This document shows, in pieces, positions 17,669-25,898 of a DNA stretch of 55,534 bases (positions are counted from its first letter, which is position 1; each line of letters opens with the position of its first letter). Origin of the DNA: Candidatus Goldiibacteriota bacterium (GTDB lineage Bacteria > Oederibacteriota > JAAXVQ01); contig JAGVPM010000082.1 in NCBI GenBank assembly GCA_020052235.1, forward strand, positions 1 through 55,534, written 5' to 3'. Position numbers and translations under genes: made by a program. The notes below the pieces were generated by a model, which made no database searches, was not told the origin of the DNA, and saw nothing but the letters and a program-made list of their open reading frames with translations.

Positions 17669-18283
17669 TTACCCGGCTTGAAACACCGGCGCCAAGGCAG
17701 TCACGGTTTTTTCGGGGTGCAATATGAAACGGTCGTCGAGCGTGATGCCCTGCTGCGCCAGGTGCAGTGTTTCAAAAAAGTAGCGCTGGTTTTCCAATTT
17801 AAAATCACCATAGCCGCACGAAAGCCTTTGGCCCAGCTTCAGGCCTTCGCGGCGTATCTGCACCGTAATTTCGGTTTCCAAAAAATCCAGGGCAAAATCA
17901 ACTTTCTCGGACAATACCGCATCCAGCATCACGGACTGCTTCAATTCTCCTGCATCCGCCAGTTGCTCAATTTTAGCAAAATCCGCGGGATCGGCGGAAG
18001 CGGCCAGCAATAAAACCTTCGGCGCATTAGCAAAGCGTTCGGCAATTAAGCGGCTGGAAAATGTATGGGTGCCCAAACGGCAGACATCCCCGTCAATGCC
18101 GAGGGGCTGAAAAAGATACGTCACCCGCACCCGGGTTGCGGCCACCAAACTGCGCAGCCTGGGCGCGTATTCGGTAAGAATCGGTTCAGCTTCCGACAAT
18201 CCCGCGCGGTAACCCAACCGCGTGTATATCGTCAAGAGCGGCATATGACTGAGGCTGAGCCATTTCATGATGGGGTCGGTCAT
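17669..18283 (-). CDS. Stand-alone MetH reactivation (AdoMet-binding) domain protein
   Basis: 204 aa. The C-terminal part matches the activation domain of B12-dependent methionine synthase: CGYGDFKLENQ followed by ITLDDRFILHPEKTVTALAPV, corresponding to the SPGYGD...Q and IGV.LT.S..M.P.KS..A motifs. In MetH this domain binds AdoMet and remethylates oxidised cob(II)alamin. It would complete the truncated MetH at 2080-4488, as reported for split systems such as that of Thermotoga. The ATG at 18283 follows AAGGA; the longer open frame upstream overlaps dcd and is rejected. It ends six bases from the convergent receptor gene. Confidence 0.78.
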   Translation of the reverse strand: MTDPIMKWLSLSHMPLLTIYTRLGYRAGLSEAEPILTEYAPRLRSLVAATRVRVTYLFQPLGIDGDVCRLGTHTFSSRLIAERFANAPKVLLLAASADPADFAKIEQLADAGELKQSVMLDAVLSEKVDFALDFLETEITVQIRREGLKLGQRLSCGYGDFKLENQRYFFETLHLAQQGITLDDRFILHPEKTVTALAPVFQAG

Positions 18284-18308
18284 GGGTACGGTCCTTAATC
18301 TTTCATCG

Positions 18309-18860
18309 TTACGATGTTTTCGCCAGCGTAATGCCCTTGGTGCCCTGGTACTTGCCGCCTTTATCCGCGTAGGAAATATGCGGCAAATGCTCGCTCTGTA
18401 AAAACAGCACCTGGGCAATGCCTTCGCGTGCATAAATTTTCACCGGCACCGTGCTGGTGTTGACGATCTGCATGGTCACGTGCCCTTCCCACTCGGGCTC
18501 CAGGGGCGTAACATTGACCAACACGCCGCAACGGGCATAGGTGGATTTGCCGGTGCATACGGTGATCACATTGCGCGGAATGCGAAAATGCTCCACCGAA
18601 CGCCCCAAACAAAATGTATTCGGAGGCAACAATAATATATCGCCTTTGAAGTCTTCAAAATCTTCGGCGCGGGATTTTTTAGGATCCGTGATTTGTCCCC
18701 CTTGGGGCCGGTAAACTTTAAATTCATCATCCACGCGCATATCATAGCCGTACGAGGAAATGCCGTACGAAACCACGCCGCCGGAAGTCGGCTCAGCGCA
18801 GGGGTCAATCATGCCGTTCTCTTTCGCCAGCTTACGAATTAAATGATCGGGCAACACCAT
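18309..18860 (-). CDS. dcd: dCTP deaminase
   Basis: 183 aa, normal length. SYGYDMRV, the GKSTYARCGVLVN segment and the PLEPEWEG catalytic region are intact. It makes dUTP from dCTP for thymidylate synthesis; whether it is also bifunctional (dUTPase) cannot be told. AAGGAGG precedes the ATG. It lies between pepA and the MetH activation gene with short gaps. Confidence 0.93.
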   Translation of the reverse strand: MVLPDHLIRKLAKENGMIDPCAEPTSGGVVSYGISSYGYDMRVDDEFKVYRPQGGQITDPKKSRAEDFEDFKGDILLLPPNTFCLGRSVEHFRIPRNVITVCTGKSTYARCGVLVNVTPLEPEWEGHVTMQIVNTSTVPVKIYAREGIAQVLFLQSEHLPHISYADKGGKYQGTKGITLAKTS

Positions 18861-18895
18861 AAGAATTAAGCCTCCTTAATTATTAAAATAAAGTT

Positions 18896-20392
18896 CTATA
18901 GGGAACTAAACGCAAGCTTTTTTCGAAGCCATTCCACCACCAGCCGCACGCCCACACCCGTGGCGCCTTTGGCATAAACCGATCCCCCGTCCCCATAGGC
19001 CGTGCCCGCAATGTCCAAGTGCACCCAGGGCGTTTGGCCCACGAACTTCTCCAAAAATGCGGCACCCACAATGGTCCCGGCGCCGGGCTTGCTGCCGATA
19101 TTGGCCAGATCCGCCACATCGCTTTTTAATAAATCCCGGTATTCGTCCCACAAAGGCATGCGCCAAACGCGTTCCCCGGATTCCTCCCCGGCCGCATGGA
19201 TCTCGGCCGCCAGGGTATCATCGTTCCCGGCCATGCCAATGGCCGCGTGCCCCAGGGCCACCACCACGGCGCCGGTCAGTGTGGCCATATCCAAAATTTG
19301 CGACGGCTTGTGACGCAGTGCATAGGTTAACGCATCGGCCAGGATCAACCGTCCCTCGGCATCGGTGTTGAGGATTTCAATGGTCTGACCCGACAAACTG
19401 GTTACCACGTCCCCGGGACGGCACGCCGTGCCCGAAGGCAAATTTTCCGCAGCCGGGATAATGCCCACCAAATTTATAGGCAGCTTCAGTTTAGCCACGG
19501 CTTTAAAAATACCCAACACCGCGGCAGCTCCGCACATATCAAACTTCATGTCTTCCATTTTTGCCGAAGGTTTTAAACAAATCCCGCCCGAATCAAACGT
19601 GATGCCTTTTCCCACAAGCGCGATCGGCGCGGCCTTGGGTTTGTCGCCGTGATATTTAATTTCGATCAGCACCGGCGAATGACTGCTCCCGCTGCCCACG
19701 GCCGTCAAAGCGCCAAACCCGGCTTTCCCCAATTGCGGCTGGGTCAACACGCTCACGGCCAAATTGGAATACTGACGCGCCAACAAACGCGCTTCATTGG
19801 CCAAGATCTGCGGATACACTTTATTTCCCGGGCGGTTGGCCAGGGTGCGCGCGTAATTGGCGGCTTCGGCTATAATTTCGCCCCAGTCCACGGCCTTGGC
19901 GCAAGCTTCGGGGTTCCGGCTGGCCAAAAACAACTTGGGTGCCGTGGTTTTGTCTTCGGGCTTCAGGAAAGTTTTAAGTTCCTGATATTGATACAAAGCC
20001 AGCAAACCCACCATGGCGGCTGCTTGAGCCACTTCGGCCAGATTGCCTGATTCTCCGGCAAAGGTTTCCAGCCACACGGCGACTTCCTTGGATTTCAAAG
20101 CCTGGGCGCGCTTCGCGCCCAGGCCCAAGGCTTTGCGCACATTGGGCAAACTCCATTTCTTCATTTCCCCCAACCCGCACAGGATCAAGCGGCAACTGCC
20201 TTTTTCCTCGGGATACAGGACATGCACTTCGTCGGCTTTGCCCGTTACGTCCCCAATTTCCCGCACGCGGGCAATCAACCCTTCCATGGACTTAGGCAAT
20301 CCAACAGGCACCTCCCTTACGTCCGAAAAAACCCCCATCACCAGCGTTTCACATTGGGCTAATTTTTCATAGGTCAACAATTTCACAGACAC
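18896..20392 (-). CDS. pepA: Leucyl aminopeptidase (M17)
   Basis: 498 aa. The signature NTDAEGRLILADAL and the metal-binding segment VGKGITFDSGG are complete. It cleaves N-terminal residues from peptides in the cytoplasm with two divalent metals. GTG at 20392 lies eight bases after AGGAGG; a TTG two codons earlier is too close to it. It follows rsmA by about 18 bp. Confidence 0.95.
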   Translation of the reverse strand: MSVKLLTYEKLAQCETLVMGVFSDVREVPVGLPKSMEGLIARVREIGDVTGKADEVHVLYPEEKGSCRLILCGLGEMKKWSLPNVRKALGLGAKRAQALKSKEVAVWLETFAGESGNLAEVAQAAAMVGLLALYQYQELKTFLKPEDKTTAPKLFLASRNPEACAKAVDWGEIIAEAANYARTLANRPGNKVYPQILANEARLLARQYSNLAVSVLTQPQLGKAGFGALTAVGSGSSHSPVLIEIKYHGDKPKAAPIALVGKGITFDSGGICLKPSAKMEDMKFDMCGAAAVLGIFKAVAKLKLPINLVGIIPAAENLPSGTACRPGDVVTSLSGQTIEILNTDAEGRLILADALTYALRHKPSQILDMATLTGAVVVALGHAAIGMAGNDDTLAAEIHAAGEESGERVWRMPLWDEYRDLLKSDVADLANIGSKPGAGTIVGAAFLEKFVGQTPWVHLDIAGTAYGDGGSVYAKGATGVGVRLVVEWLRKKLAFSSL

Positions 20393-20410
20393 AATCAATT
20401 CCTCCTAGAA

Positions 20411-21214
20411 TTATTCCACTGCTTCCACCAGCCTGGCCAAATCTTCCATGCTCAAGGTTTCGGGCCGGCGCTGTGAATCAATGCCTGCTTTTTCCAAAGC
20501 CGCATCCCACGCGGCTTGGTTTGGCACACCCGCCGATCCCTGCAAACAGCGGCGCACGGTCTTGCGCCGGTGCGTAAACATGGCGTGCACAATAAAGAAA
20601 AATTTTTCCGGATCGCGCAAAGCCACGGGCGGGTTTGGCCGCCGGTCAATGCGCACCACGGCCGAGGAAACTCTCGGCGGCGGATTAAACGCCTTGGCCG
20701 GCACGCGCACCACAAACGAGGGCACGCCATAGTACTGCAGCGCCACGGAGTAGGCGGAATATTCCTTGCCCCCGGGCACAGCGCACATGCGGCGCGCCAC
20801 TTCTTCCTGCACCATGACCACCAAGCGGTCGCACCCTTGCGGCGCGGCCAGGGAATGAATCACCATTTGCGTGGCCAGATAATACGGCAGGTTGGAAACA
20901 AGCTTCACCTGTTGATACCCCTTAGCGCGCAATTCCCCGGAGATAGCGGTCCAATCCACCTGCCGCGCGTCCTGCAAACGCACTTCCAAATTAGCCCGCG
21001 CCCCCAAGCGTTCGTGCAAACGGTTGGCCAGGCGCTCATCGAGTTCCAAAGCCAATACGTGCCCGGCGCGCTCGCACAATCCCTTGGTAAGCACGCCCTT
21101 GCCCGGCCCAACTTCCACAATGGCGTCCGCAGACGTTACTTCAGCTGCGTCCATAATGGGTTGTAAAAACGAAATATCGGCTAAAAAATGCTGCCCCAAA
21201 CGTGGTTTGCTCAT
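20411..21214 (-). CDS. rsmA: 16S rRNA dimethyladenosine transferase
   Basis: 267 aa. The AdoMet-binding motif VEVGPGKGVLT and the target-adenine motif NLPYYLA are present. KsgA/RsmA dimethylates two adenines near the 3' end of 16S rRNA. It overlaps pdxA by four bases (ATGA), the same pdxA-rsmA pairing found in many bacteria. Confidence 0.95.
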   Translation of the reverse strand: MSKPRLGQHFLADISFLQPIMDAAEVTSADAIVEVGPGKGVLTKGLCERAGHVLALELDERLANRLHERLGARANLEVRLQDARQVDWTAISGELRAKGYQQVKLVSNLPYYLATQMVIHSLAAPQGCDRLVVMVQEEVARRMCAVPGGKEYSAYSVALQYYGVPSFVVRVPAKAFNPPPRVSSAVVRIDRRPNPPVALRDPEKFFFIVHAMFTHRRKTVRRCLQGSAGVPNQAAWDAALEKAGIDSQRRPETLSMEDLARLVEAVE

Positions 21215-22242
21215 GCACGCTCCGTATGTTTATTTTTACCCTTTTGCTCATACCGCACCATATCCACGGCGCATAAAATAGCGGCTGTCATGGAACCGGC
21301 GCCGGCCTTTCCGGTGCCCGCCAAATCAAACGCCGTGCCGTGATCCGGCGAAGTGCGTATGATCGGCAGTCCGGCCGTAACATTTACCCCCGTGTGCATG
21401 GCCAGCATTTTAAACGGTATCAATCCCTGGTCGTGATACATGCACACCAGTAAATCCCATTGCCCCTTGAGCGCTTCGGCAAACATGGTATCCGGCGGAA
21501 ACGGCCCTGCCACGCTGAAGTCCCGATTTTTTTTTAATTGTTTAATTGCCGGCACAATGGCGCGGGCTTCTTCGGTGCCGAACAGTCCGCCTTCCCCGGC
21601 GTGAGGATTAAACCCGGCCACGGCCAAACGCGGATGCGCAATCCCAAAACGCTGCTGCAATTCGCGCACGGCCAGCGTGGCGGTTTGTGCGATCCGGTCC
21701 GGCGTTAATAATTTGGCAACGCGGGCCAGGGGTTCATGAATGGTCGCCAGCACCAGCCTAAACGGGCCGCCTACGAACATCATGGCATAGCGCCTGCTTC
21801 CCGTTAATTTGGCCAACAATTCAGTATGCCCGGGAATATTGGCCCCGGCCGCGTGCCAGGCTTCCTTGCAAATCGGCGCGGTCACCAAAGCATCGGCCTG
21901 CCCTTGGCCGATCAGTTCCACCGCCAGATGCACGGCTGCCAGCGAGGCCATGCCCGTAGCTTCGGTCCAATGCCCTGGGGCCGGAAGTTTGGGCATGGGC
22001 CAGGCATTGACCACGGGCAAAACTGTTTGGGGCGCATTCCAGGCATCTTCCAGCACAGCATATTCCCGCACCTGCAATTTGGAACCACACACAGTTGCAG
22101 CTTTTTGCATAACCCGCGCATCGCCTGTCACCAAAATGCGCGCACTCCGGATAACGCTCCTTTGCATCCGCGCTTTGACGATGATCTCCGGACCCACGCC
22201 CGCCGGATCTCCCATGGAAATAATCAATTTCGATTTGTTCAT
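21211..22242 (-). CDS. pdxA: 4-hydroxythreonine-4-phosphate dehydrogenase
   Basis: 343 aa. MGDPAGVGPE at the N-terminus, YHDQGLIPFK and TSPDHGTAFDLAG near the end are hallmark PdxA motifs with the metal-binding His residues. The enzyme acts in deoxyxylulose-5-phosphate-independent steps of pyridoxal phosphate synthesis. The ATG at 22242 is preferred over one 19 codons upstream, because the family begins just before MGDPAG. Confidence 0.94.
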   Translation of the reverse strand: MNKSKLIISMGDPAGVGPEIIVKARMQRSVIRSARILVTGDARVMQKAATVCGSKLQVREYAVLEDAWNAPQTVLPVVNAWPMPKLPAPGHWTEATGMASLAAVHLAVELIGQGQADALVTAPICKEAWHAAGANIPGHTELLAKLTGSRRYAMMFVGGPFRLVLATIHEPLARVAKLLTPDRIAQTATLAVRELQQRFGIAHPRLAVAGFNPHAGEGGLFGTEEARAIVPAIKQLKKNRDFSVAGPFPPDTMFAEALKGQWDLLVCMYHDQGLIPFKMLAMHTGVNVTAGLPIIRTSPDHGTAFDLAGTGKAGAGSMTAAILCAVDMVRYEQKGKNKHTERA

Positions 22243-22320
22243 GTCACCCGCGCTTCCCCGTTTTGATTTTGCGTATTCCGTACCAGCAGATTTTAACACG
22301 CTTTCCCGGCCAGGGTCATT

Positions 22321-23190
22321 TCATTTCGGATTGGCGTAGCAATAGACGCAGCCCTGTGGGCACGACAGCGCATAATCGCCGATGTCGATCGCGGGCGTGC
22401 AGCCGCAGGCCTTGCGCTGCCCCGAATCTTTCCCTCCCGGCGCCGGCCAGCCTTGCGGATGCAACCGCGTCAGCCGCGCGCCGTCCACACACTGCGCCGG
22501 AAGCACGCCCGCCCCGGTTAAGGGCGGACAGCAGCACGCGCGCACCTGCAAACCAAAACGCGTTGCCAGCGTCAAGATATGTGTTGCCAAACTTCGCACC
22601 CGCCCGGGCTTGGGGTCCACCCAAGTTAATCCCGCGTGTCCGAAGCGGCGCCGGACCTTGGCGTATGCTTGGCCAAGGGACACGGTCACTTGCGTCAACC
22701 CCGAGTCTTTGGCTATGCGCATCCACTCCGGCAACTCGCGTAAATTGGTCCGCACCTTGCCGTCGCTGCACCAAGCCAAAATCGGATCAAACCGCCAGTT
22801 CACGCGTTCAGGATGCCCGGCCACGGCAACCAGGGCTTTGAATTGTTGCGCTATAACCTTGGGAGAGGCAATGCCGGGTTCAAGTCTGCTTCCGCCCAAG
22901 CCGGTCAAGGTGAGATGAAAAATCAATTGCGCATACCTGCGCAATTGATCCAGTACGCCGCACTCATTGGCCAAAACCCGCGCGTAATCTTTGGACCACA
23001 AAACCAGGGTATGCACCGCCTCGGGCCTTAAATCCACGCAGCGGACTTTTCGGTTAAAAGGATTGGGCACCAACACCTGCCCGGCTTGCAACCATTGCGC
23101 CAATTGGTCCGGGAAACAGCGGGATAAATCTGTACGGCGCGAGGCCGAGATGACAACCCGTTCGGGAGGGAAAAGGGACTGGGGCTCCAT
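22321..23190 (-). CDS. DUF1848 family protein with C-terminal cysteine cluster
   Basis: 289 aa. ISASRRTDLSRCF at the N-terminus and the end ACGCTPAIDIGDY...CPQGCVYCYAN are the two landmarks of DUF1848. The C-terminal cysteines suggest an iron-sulfur cluster, and the family is distantly similar to radical-SAM-type proteins; the reaction is not known. It begins 14 bp after the pfkA stop without a clear ribosome site, so coupled translation is likely. Confidence 0.85.
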   Translation of the reverse strand: MEPQSLFPPERVVISASRRTDLSRCFPDQLAQWLQAGQVLVPNPFNRKVRCVDLRPEAVHTLVLWSKDYARVLANECGVLDQLRRYAQLIFHLTLTGLGGSRLEPGIASPKVIAQQFKALVAVAGHPERVNWRFDPILAWCSDGKVRTNLRELPEWMRIAKDSGLTQVTVSLGQAYAKVRRRFGHAGLTWVDPKPGRVRSLATHILTLATRFGLQVRACCCPPLTGAGVLPAQCVDGARLTRLHPQGWPAPGGKDSGQRKACGCTPAIDIGDYALSCPQGCVYCYANPK

Positions 23191-23203
23191 CAAAGCAACC
23201 GGG

Positions 23204-24178
23204 TTACAGGGCCAATTGGTAGGTTAATTTATACGCTTGGTAATCTATGTGTTTGGTTTTATTAACCGCCAGTGACAGCGGTGCATGCACAAACCCGCCT
23301 TTCTGGATGGCGGCCAAAATGGCAATATGGCCCTCGCACAAAGCCCGGACCGCCAAATTTCCCAAACGCGCTGCCAAAAAACGGCTGCGGGCCGTGGGGC
23401 TGCCGCCGCGTTGAATGTATCCCAGCACGGAAACGCGGACTTCCAATCCCATCTCCTTGGTGATTTGAGCCGCAAGCTTGCGCGAGTCCCCGGCGCCTTC
23501 GGCCATGACAATGATGGAGGACACCTTGCCCCGCTTGTGTCCCAAAACCAAACTCCGGCAGATCTGTTTCAAATCAAACTTCACTTCCGGCACCAGCACG
23601 GCCTCGGCGCCGCAGCACAAGCCGACTTCCTGGGCAATAAATCCATTCTCCCGCCCCATGACTTCGGCCACAAAAATCCGCTCGTGCGAAGACGCGGTGT
23701 CGCGGATTTTATCAATGGCGCTTACCGCCGTGTTGACCGCCGTATCAAACCCCACGGTCTCGTCCGTGCCGTACACGTCATTGTCAATGGACGCCGGCAC
23801 CACGGCCACGGGCAATTTTAATTCCCGGTGAATGGTATAGGCCGCGGCCGACGTGCCGTTGCCTCCAATGGCCACCAGCGCGTCCAGGCCTTTATCCAGG
23901 ATATTGCGGTAGGCCTGATCTCGGTTTTTCCGTTCGCGGAACTCCGGGCAGCGGACCGTGCGCAGAATCGTTCCGCCGCGCGAAATGATGTTGCCCACGC
24001 TGCGCGAATCCATGTCATGAAAATCTCCGGTCAGCAAACCCCAATAGCCGCGCTCGATGCCTGTTACTTTTAATTTCCGGTCCAACGCGCTGCGCACCAC
24101 GGCCCGGATGGCCGCATTCATGCCCGGCGCGTCCCCGCCCGAAGTTAATACGCCAATGTGTTTAATCGCTTTTTTCAT
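23204..24178 (-). CDS. pfkA: 6-phosphofructokinase
   Basis: 324 aa. LTSGGDAPGMN, SRGGTIL, PASIDNDVYGTDETVGFDTA and GYIQRGGSPTA are complete. The usual GGDGS motif reads GGNGT (N107 in place of Asp), a variant in the nucleotide/metal loop. It does not carry the GGDD typical of pyrophosphate-dependent forms. GGAGG precedes the ATG. Confidence 0.93.
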   Translation of the reverse strand: MKKAIKHIGVLTSGGDAPGMNAAIRAVVRSALDRKLKVTGIERGYWGLLTGDFHDMDSRSVGNIISRGGTILRTVRCPEFRERKNRDQAYRNILDKGLDALVAIGGNGTSAAAYTIHRELKLPVAVVPASIDNDVYGTDETVGFDTAVNTAVSAIDKIRDTASSHERIFVAEVMGRENGFIAQEVGLCCGAEAVLVPEVKFDLKQICRSLVLGHKRGKVSSIIVMAEGAGDSRKLAAQITKEMGLEVRVSVLGYIQRGGSPTARSRFLAARLGNLAVRALCEGHIAILAAIQKGGFVHAPLSLAVNKTKHIDYQAYKLTYQLAL

Positions 24179-24214
24179 ATTCTAATGCCTCCGAAAAAAA
24201 ATACTCAGGTCATA

Positions 24215-24312
24215 TTCACCGCAGAGACGCAAAGGGCGCGGAGAAAGCCATAAAAAAAACAAAGCTTATTTCTCGGGAATTTTCTCTGCGTGCTCCGCGC
24301 CTCTGCGGTGAA
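24215..24312. repeat. Imperfect long inverted repeat of the CACCGCAGAGACGC type
   Basis: Outer arms TTCACCGCAGAG (24215-24226) and CTCTGCGGTGAA (24301-24312) are perfect. Inner parts match with gaps out to about 32 bases per arm. It fills the gap between pfkA and the PorV-OmpA gene. Similar elements are scattered in many unrelated bacteria. No U-run supports a terminator role. Confidence 0.65.
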
Positions 24313-24340
24313 ATCATTGCCGATTTTGGACACAAATGAG

Positions 24341-25792
24341 TTACTGGTAATCTTGATTCACAACCTTGAATTCCACCCGGCGGTTTTGGCTGCGTCCGGT
24401 TTTTGTTTTATTGCTTGCAATGGGGCGGGTCTGCCCAAATCCCACGGCTTGAATGTGGTCGGCGTTCAATCCCTGTTTGTCCGTCAAATAGGCTTTCACC
24501 GCATCCACCCGGCGCTGGGATAATCTCAAATTATCATCCGCGATTCCCTGGGCATCGGTATGTCCCTCGATGCGGATGGTCAGCGCAGGATACTGCCGCA
24601 GCAGGACGCCGATTTCCTTGAGGGTTTTCAGGGAAGCCGGGTTTAAATCCGCTTTATTGCTGGCGAATTGCACCTTGGAAAATTTGCCCAGCGCGATCTG
24701 CTGCGTAAAGTCATCAATTTTTTTCTCCAGTTCCTGAGCCTGCGCCTTGATTTCAGGCGCCGGTGCCGGGGTAGGAGCTGCCGTAGGTGCCGTCGTGGGA
24801 GCCCGGGCCGGAGTGGCCCGGGGAGCAGGCGTGGATTTGTCCAATGCGGGCAAGGCATACGATAAAGCGATACGGTGCGTATTTCCTAAAAATCCGTACG
24901 GCACAAACGCATAATCCAGCTTAAAATCCCGATAGTAAATTCCCATGCCCGCAGACACGCCGGCCAAGGTATTGGTGCCGTAACCTTCGTAATACTCCGA
25001 ATTATCAACCGCGCTTTGGTAACGGTAACCGACGCGCAAGGCCAGAATTTTTTCAAATACATATTCCAGCCCCAAACTGATTTTTCCGTCCTGTTCCAAC
25101 AGTTGGTTGTAATCCACCGAGGCCAGCAACCGCGGCATGGCTTGCCAGGAAACGCCTACTTTTAAATTAACGGGCAGCCGGGCATAATTGTCTTCCGGCC
25201 GTGTAGCAGGCCCCAGGTTTTGCGCCACGGCCCCTATTTTCCAGGCCGGCCAGGGCAGACGGTATAAAAACGACAGATCCACGGCCCACCCCATGTCGGC
25301 TCGGCTGTCGATGTTTTCGGAAAATAGTTTCAGGGCGCCGCCCAAGGATAAGCTGGGGTCAAACGGATACGCGTAAGCGGCTGAGAAGCCGAGGTTGGAT
25401 GCGGAAAAAGTTCCCCGGTCAGGAGAACTCGGCGTGTCGCCTTCCTCGGAACGCGAAATATCCCCGTGGTTCAAATAAATAAGCGATGCTCCGCAAGTTC
25501 CCACGGGCAAGGGGAAAGAGAACGCCAAATGTTCAAAATAAATTTCTTCCAGCCAAAAGGTGTGCATGGCCGTCACGGCCGGGGTGGGAATTTGCGATAA
25601 ACCCGCGGGATTCCAATAAACAGTCGAAGGGTCATCGGCCACGCCTGCGAACGATTCACCCATGGCCACCGCACGCGGACCCACGCCGATTTTTAAAAAC
25701 GTCGCGGCCGTGGTGCCTTTGCCGGAAATCGCGCCGGCCTGGGAAGCCGGAAACAAACTCAAAATCACAAGCAGCGCCTGAAATTTACGCAC
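24341..25792 (-). CDS. PorV/UPF0164-like outer-membrane barrel fused to an OmpA domain
   Basis: 483 aa. After the signal peptide, TTAATFLKIGVGPRAVAMG and ADDPSTVYWNPAGL are the opening of the PorV/PorQ/UPF0164 barrel family. The barrel runs to about residue 320, then an Ala/Pro/Thr-rich linker, a short helix, and an OmpA-type peptidoglycan-binding domain (IEGHTDAQG, LSQRRVDAVKAYL, NRRVEF). In Bacteroidetes PorV is a shuttle of type IX secretion, and OmpA-type proteins anchor that machine. GTG at 25792 follows AGGGGG; the TTG six codons earlier lacks a site. Last gene of the giant-protein cluster. Confidence 0.85.
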   Translation of the reverse strand: MRKFQALLVILSLFPASQAGAISGKGTTAATFLKIGVGPRAVAMGESFAGVADDPSTVYWNPAGLSQIPTPAVTAMHTFWLEEIYFEHLAFSFPLPVGTCGASLIYLNHGDISRSEEGDTPSSPDRGTFSASNLGFSAAYAYPFDPSLSLGGALKLFSENIDSRADMGWAVDLSFLYRLPWPAWKIGAVAQNLGPATRPEDNYARLPVNLKVGVSWQAMPRLLASVDYNQLLEQDGKISLGLEYVFEKILALRVGYRYQSAVDNSEYYEGYGTNTLAGVSAGMGIYYRDFKLDYAFVPYGFLGNTHRIALSYALPALDKSTPAPRATPARAPTTAPTAAPTPAPAPEIKAQAQELEKKIDDFTQQIALGKFSKVQFASNKADLNPASLKTLKEIGVLLRQYPALTIRIEGHTDAQGIADDNLRLSQRRVDAVKAYLTDKQGLNADHIQAVGFGQTRPIASNKTKTGRSQNRRVEFKVVNQDYQ

Positions 25793-25856
25793 GCCAAGCC
25801 CCCTGGTCAATCTATAGGGGTTATCTTATCATCGCGCGCGGACAGAGTCAACCGTA

Positions 25857-25879
25857 GGGAACGGTTTAAAACCGTTCCC
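25857..25879. repeat. Palindrome between the giant gene and the PorV-OmpA gene
   Basis: GGGAACGGTTT / AAACCGTTCCC around one base, preceded by GTA. Same form as the terminator hairpin at 13378 but without a U-run on either strand. Confidence 0.7.
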
Positions 25880-25898
25880 ATAAAATTCATGCCTGCGG

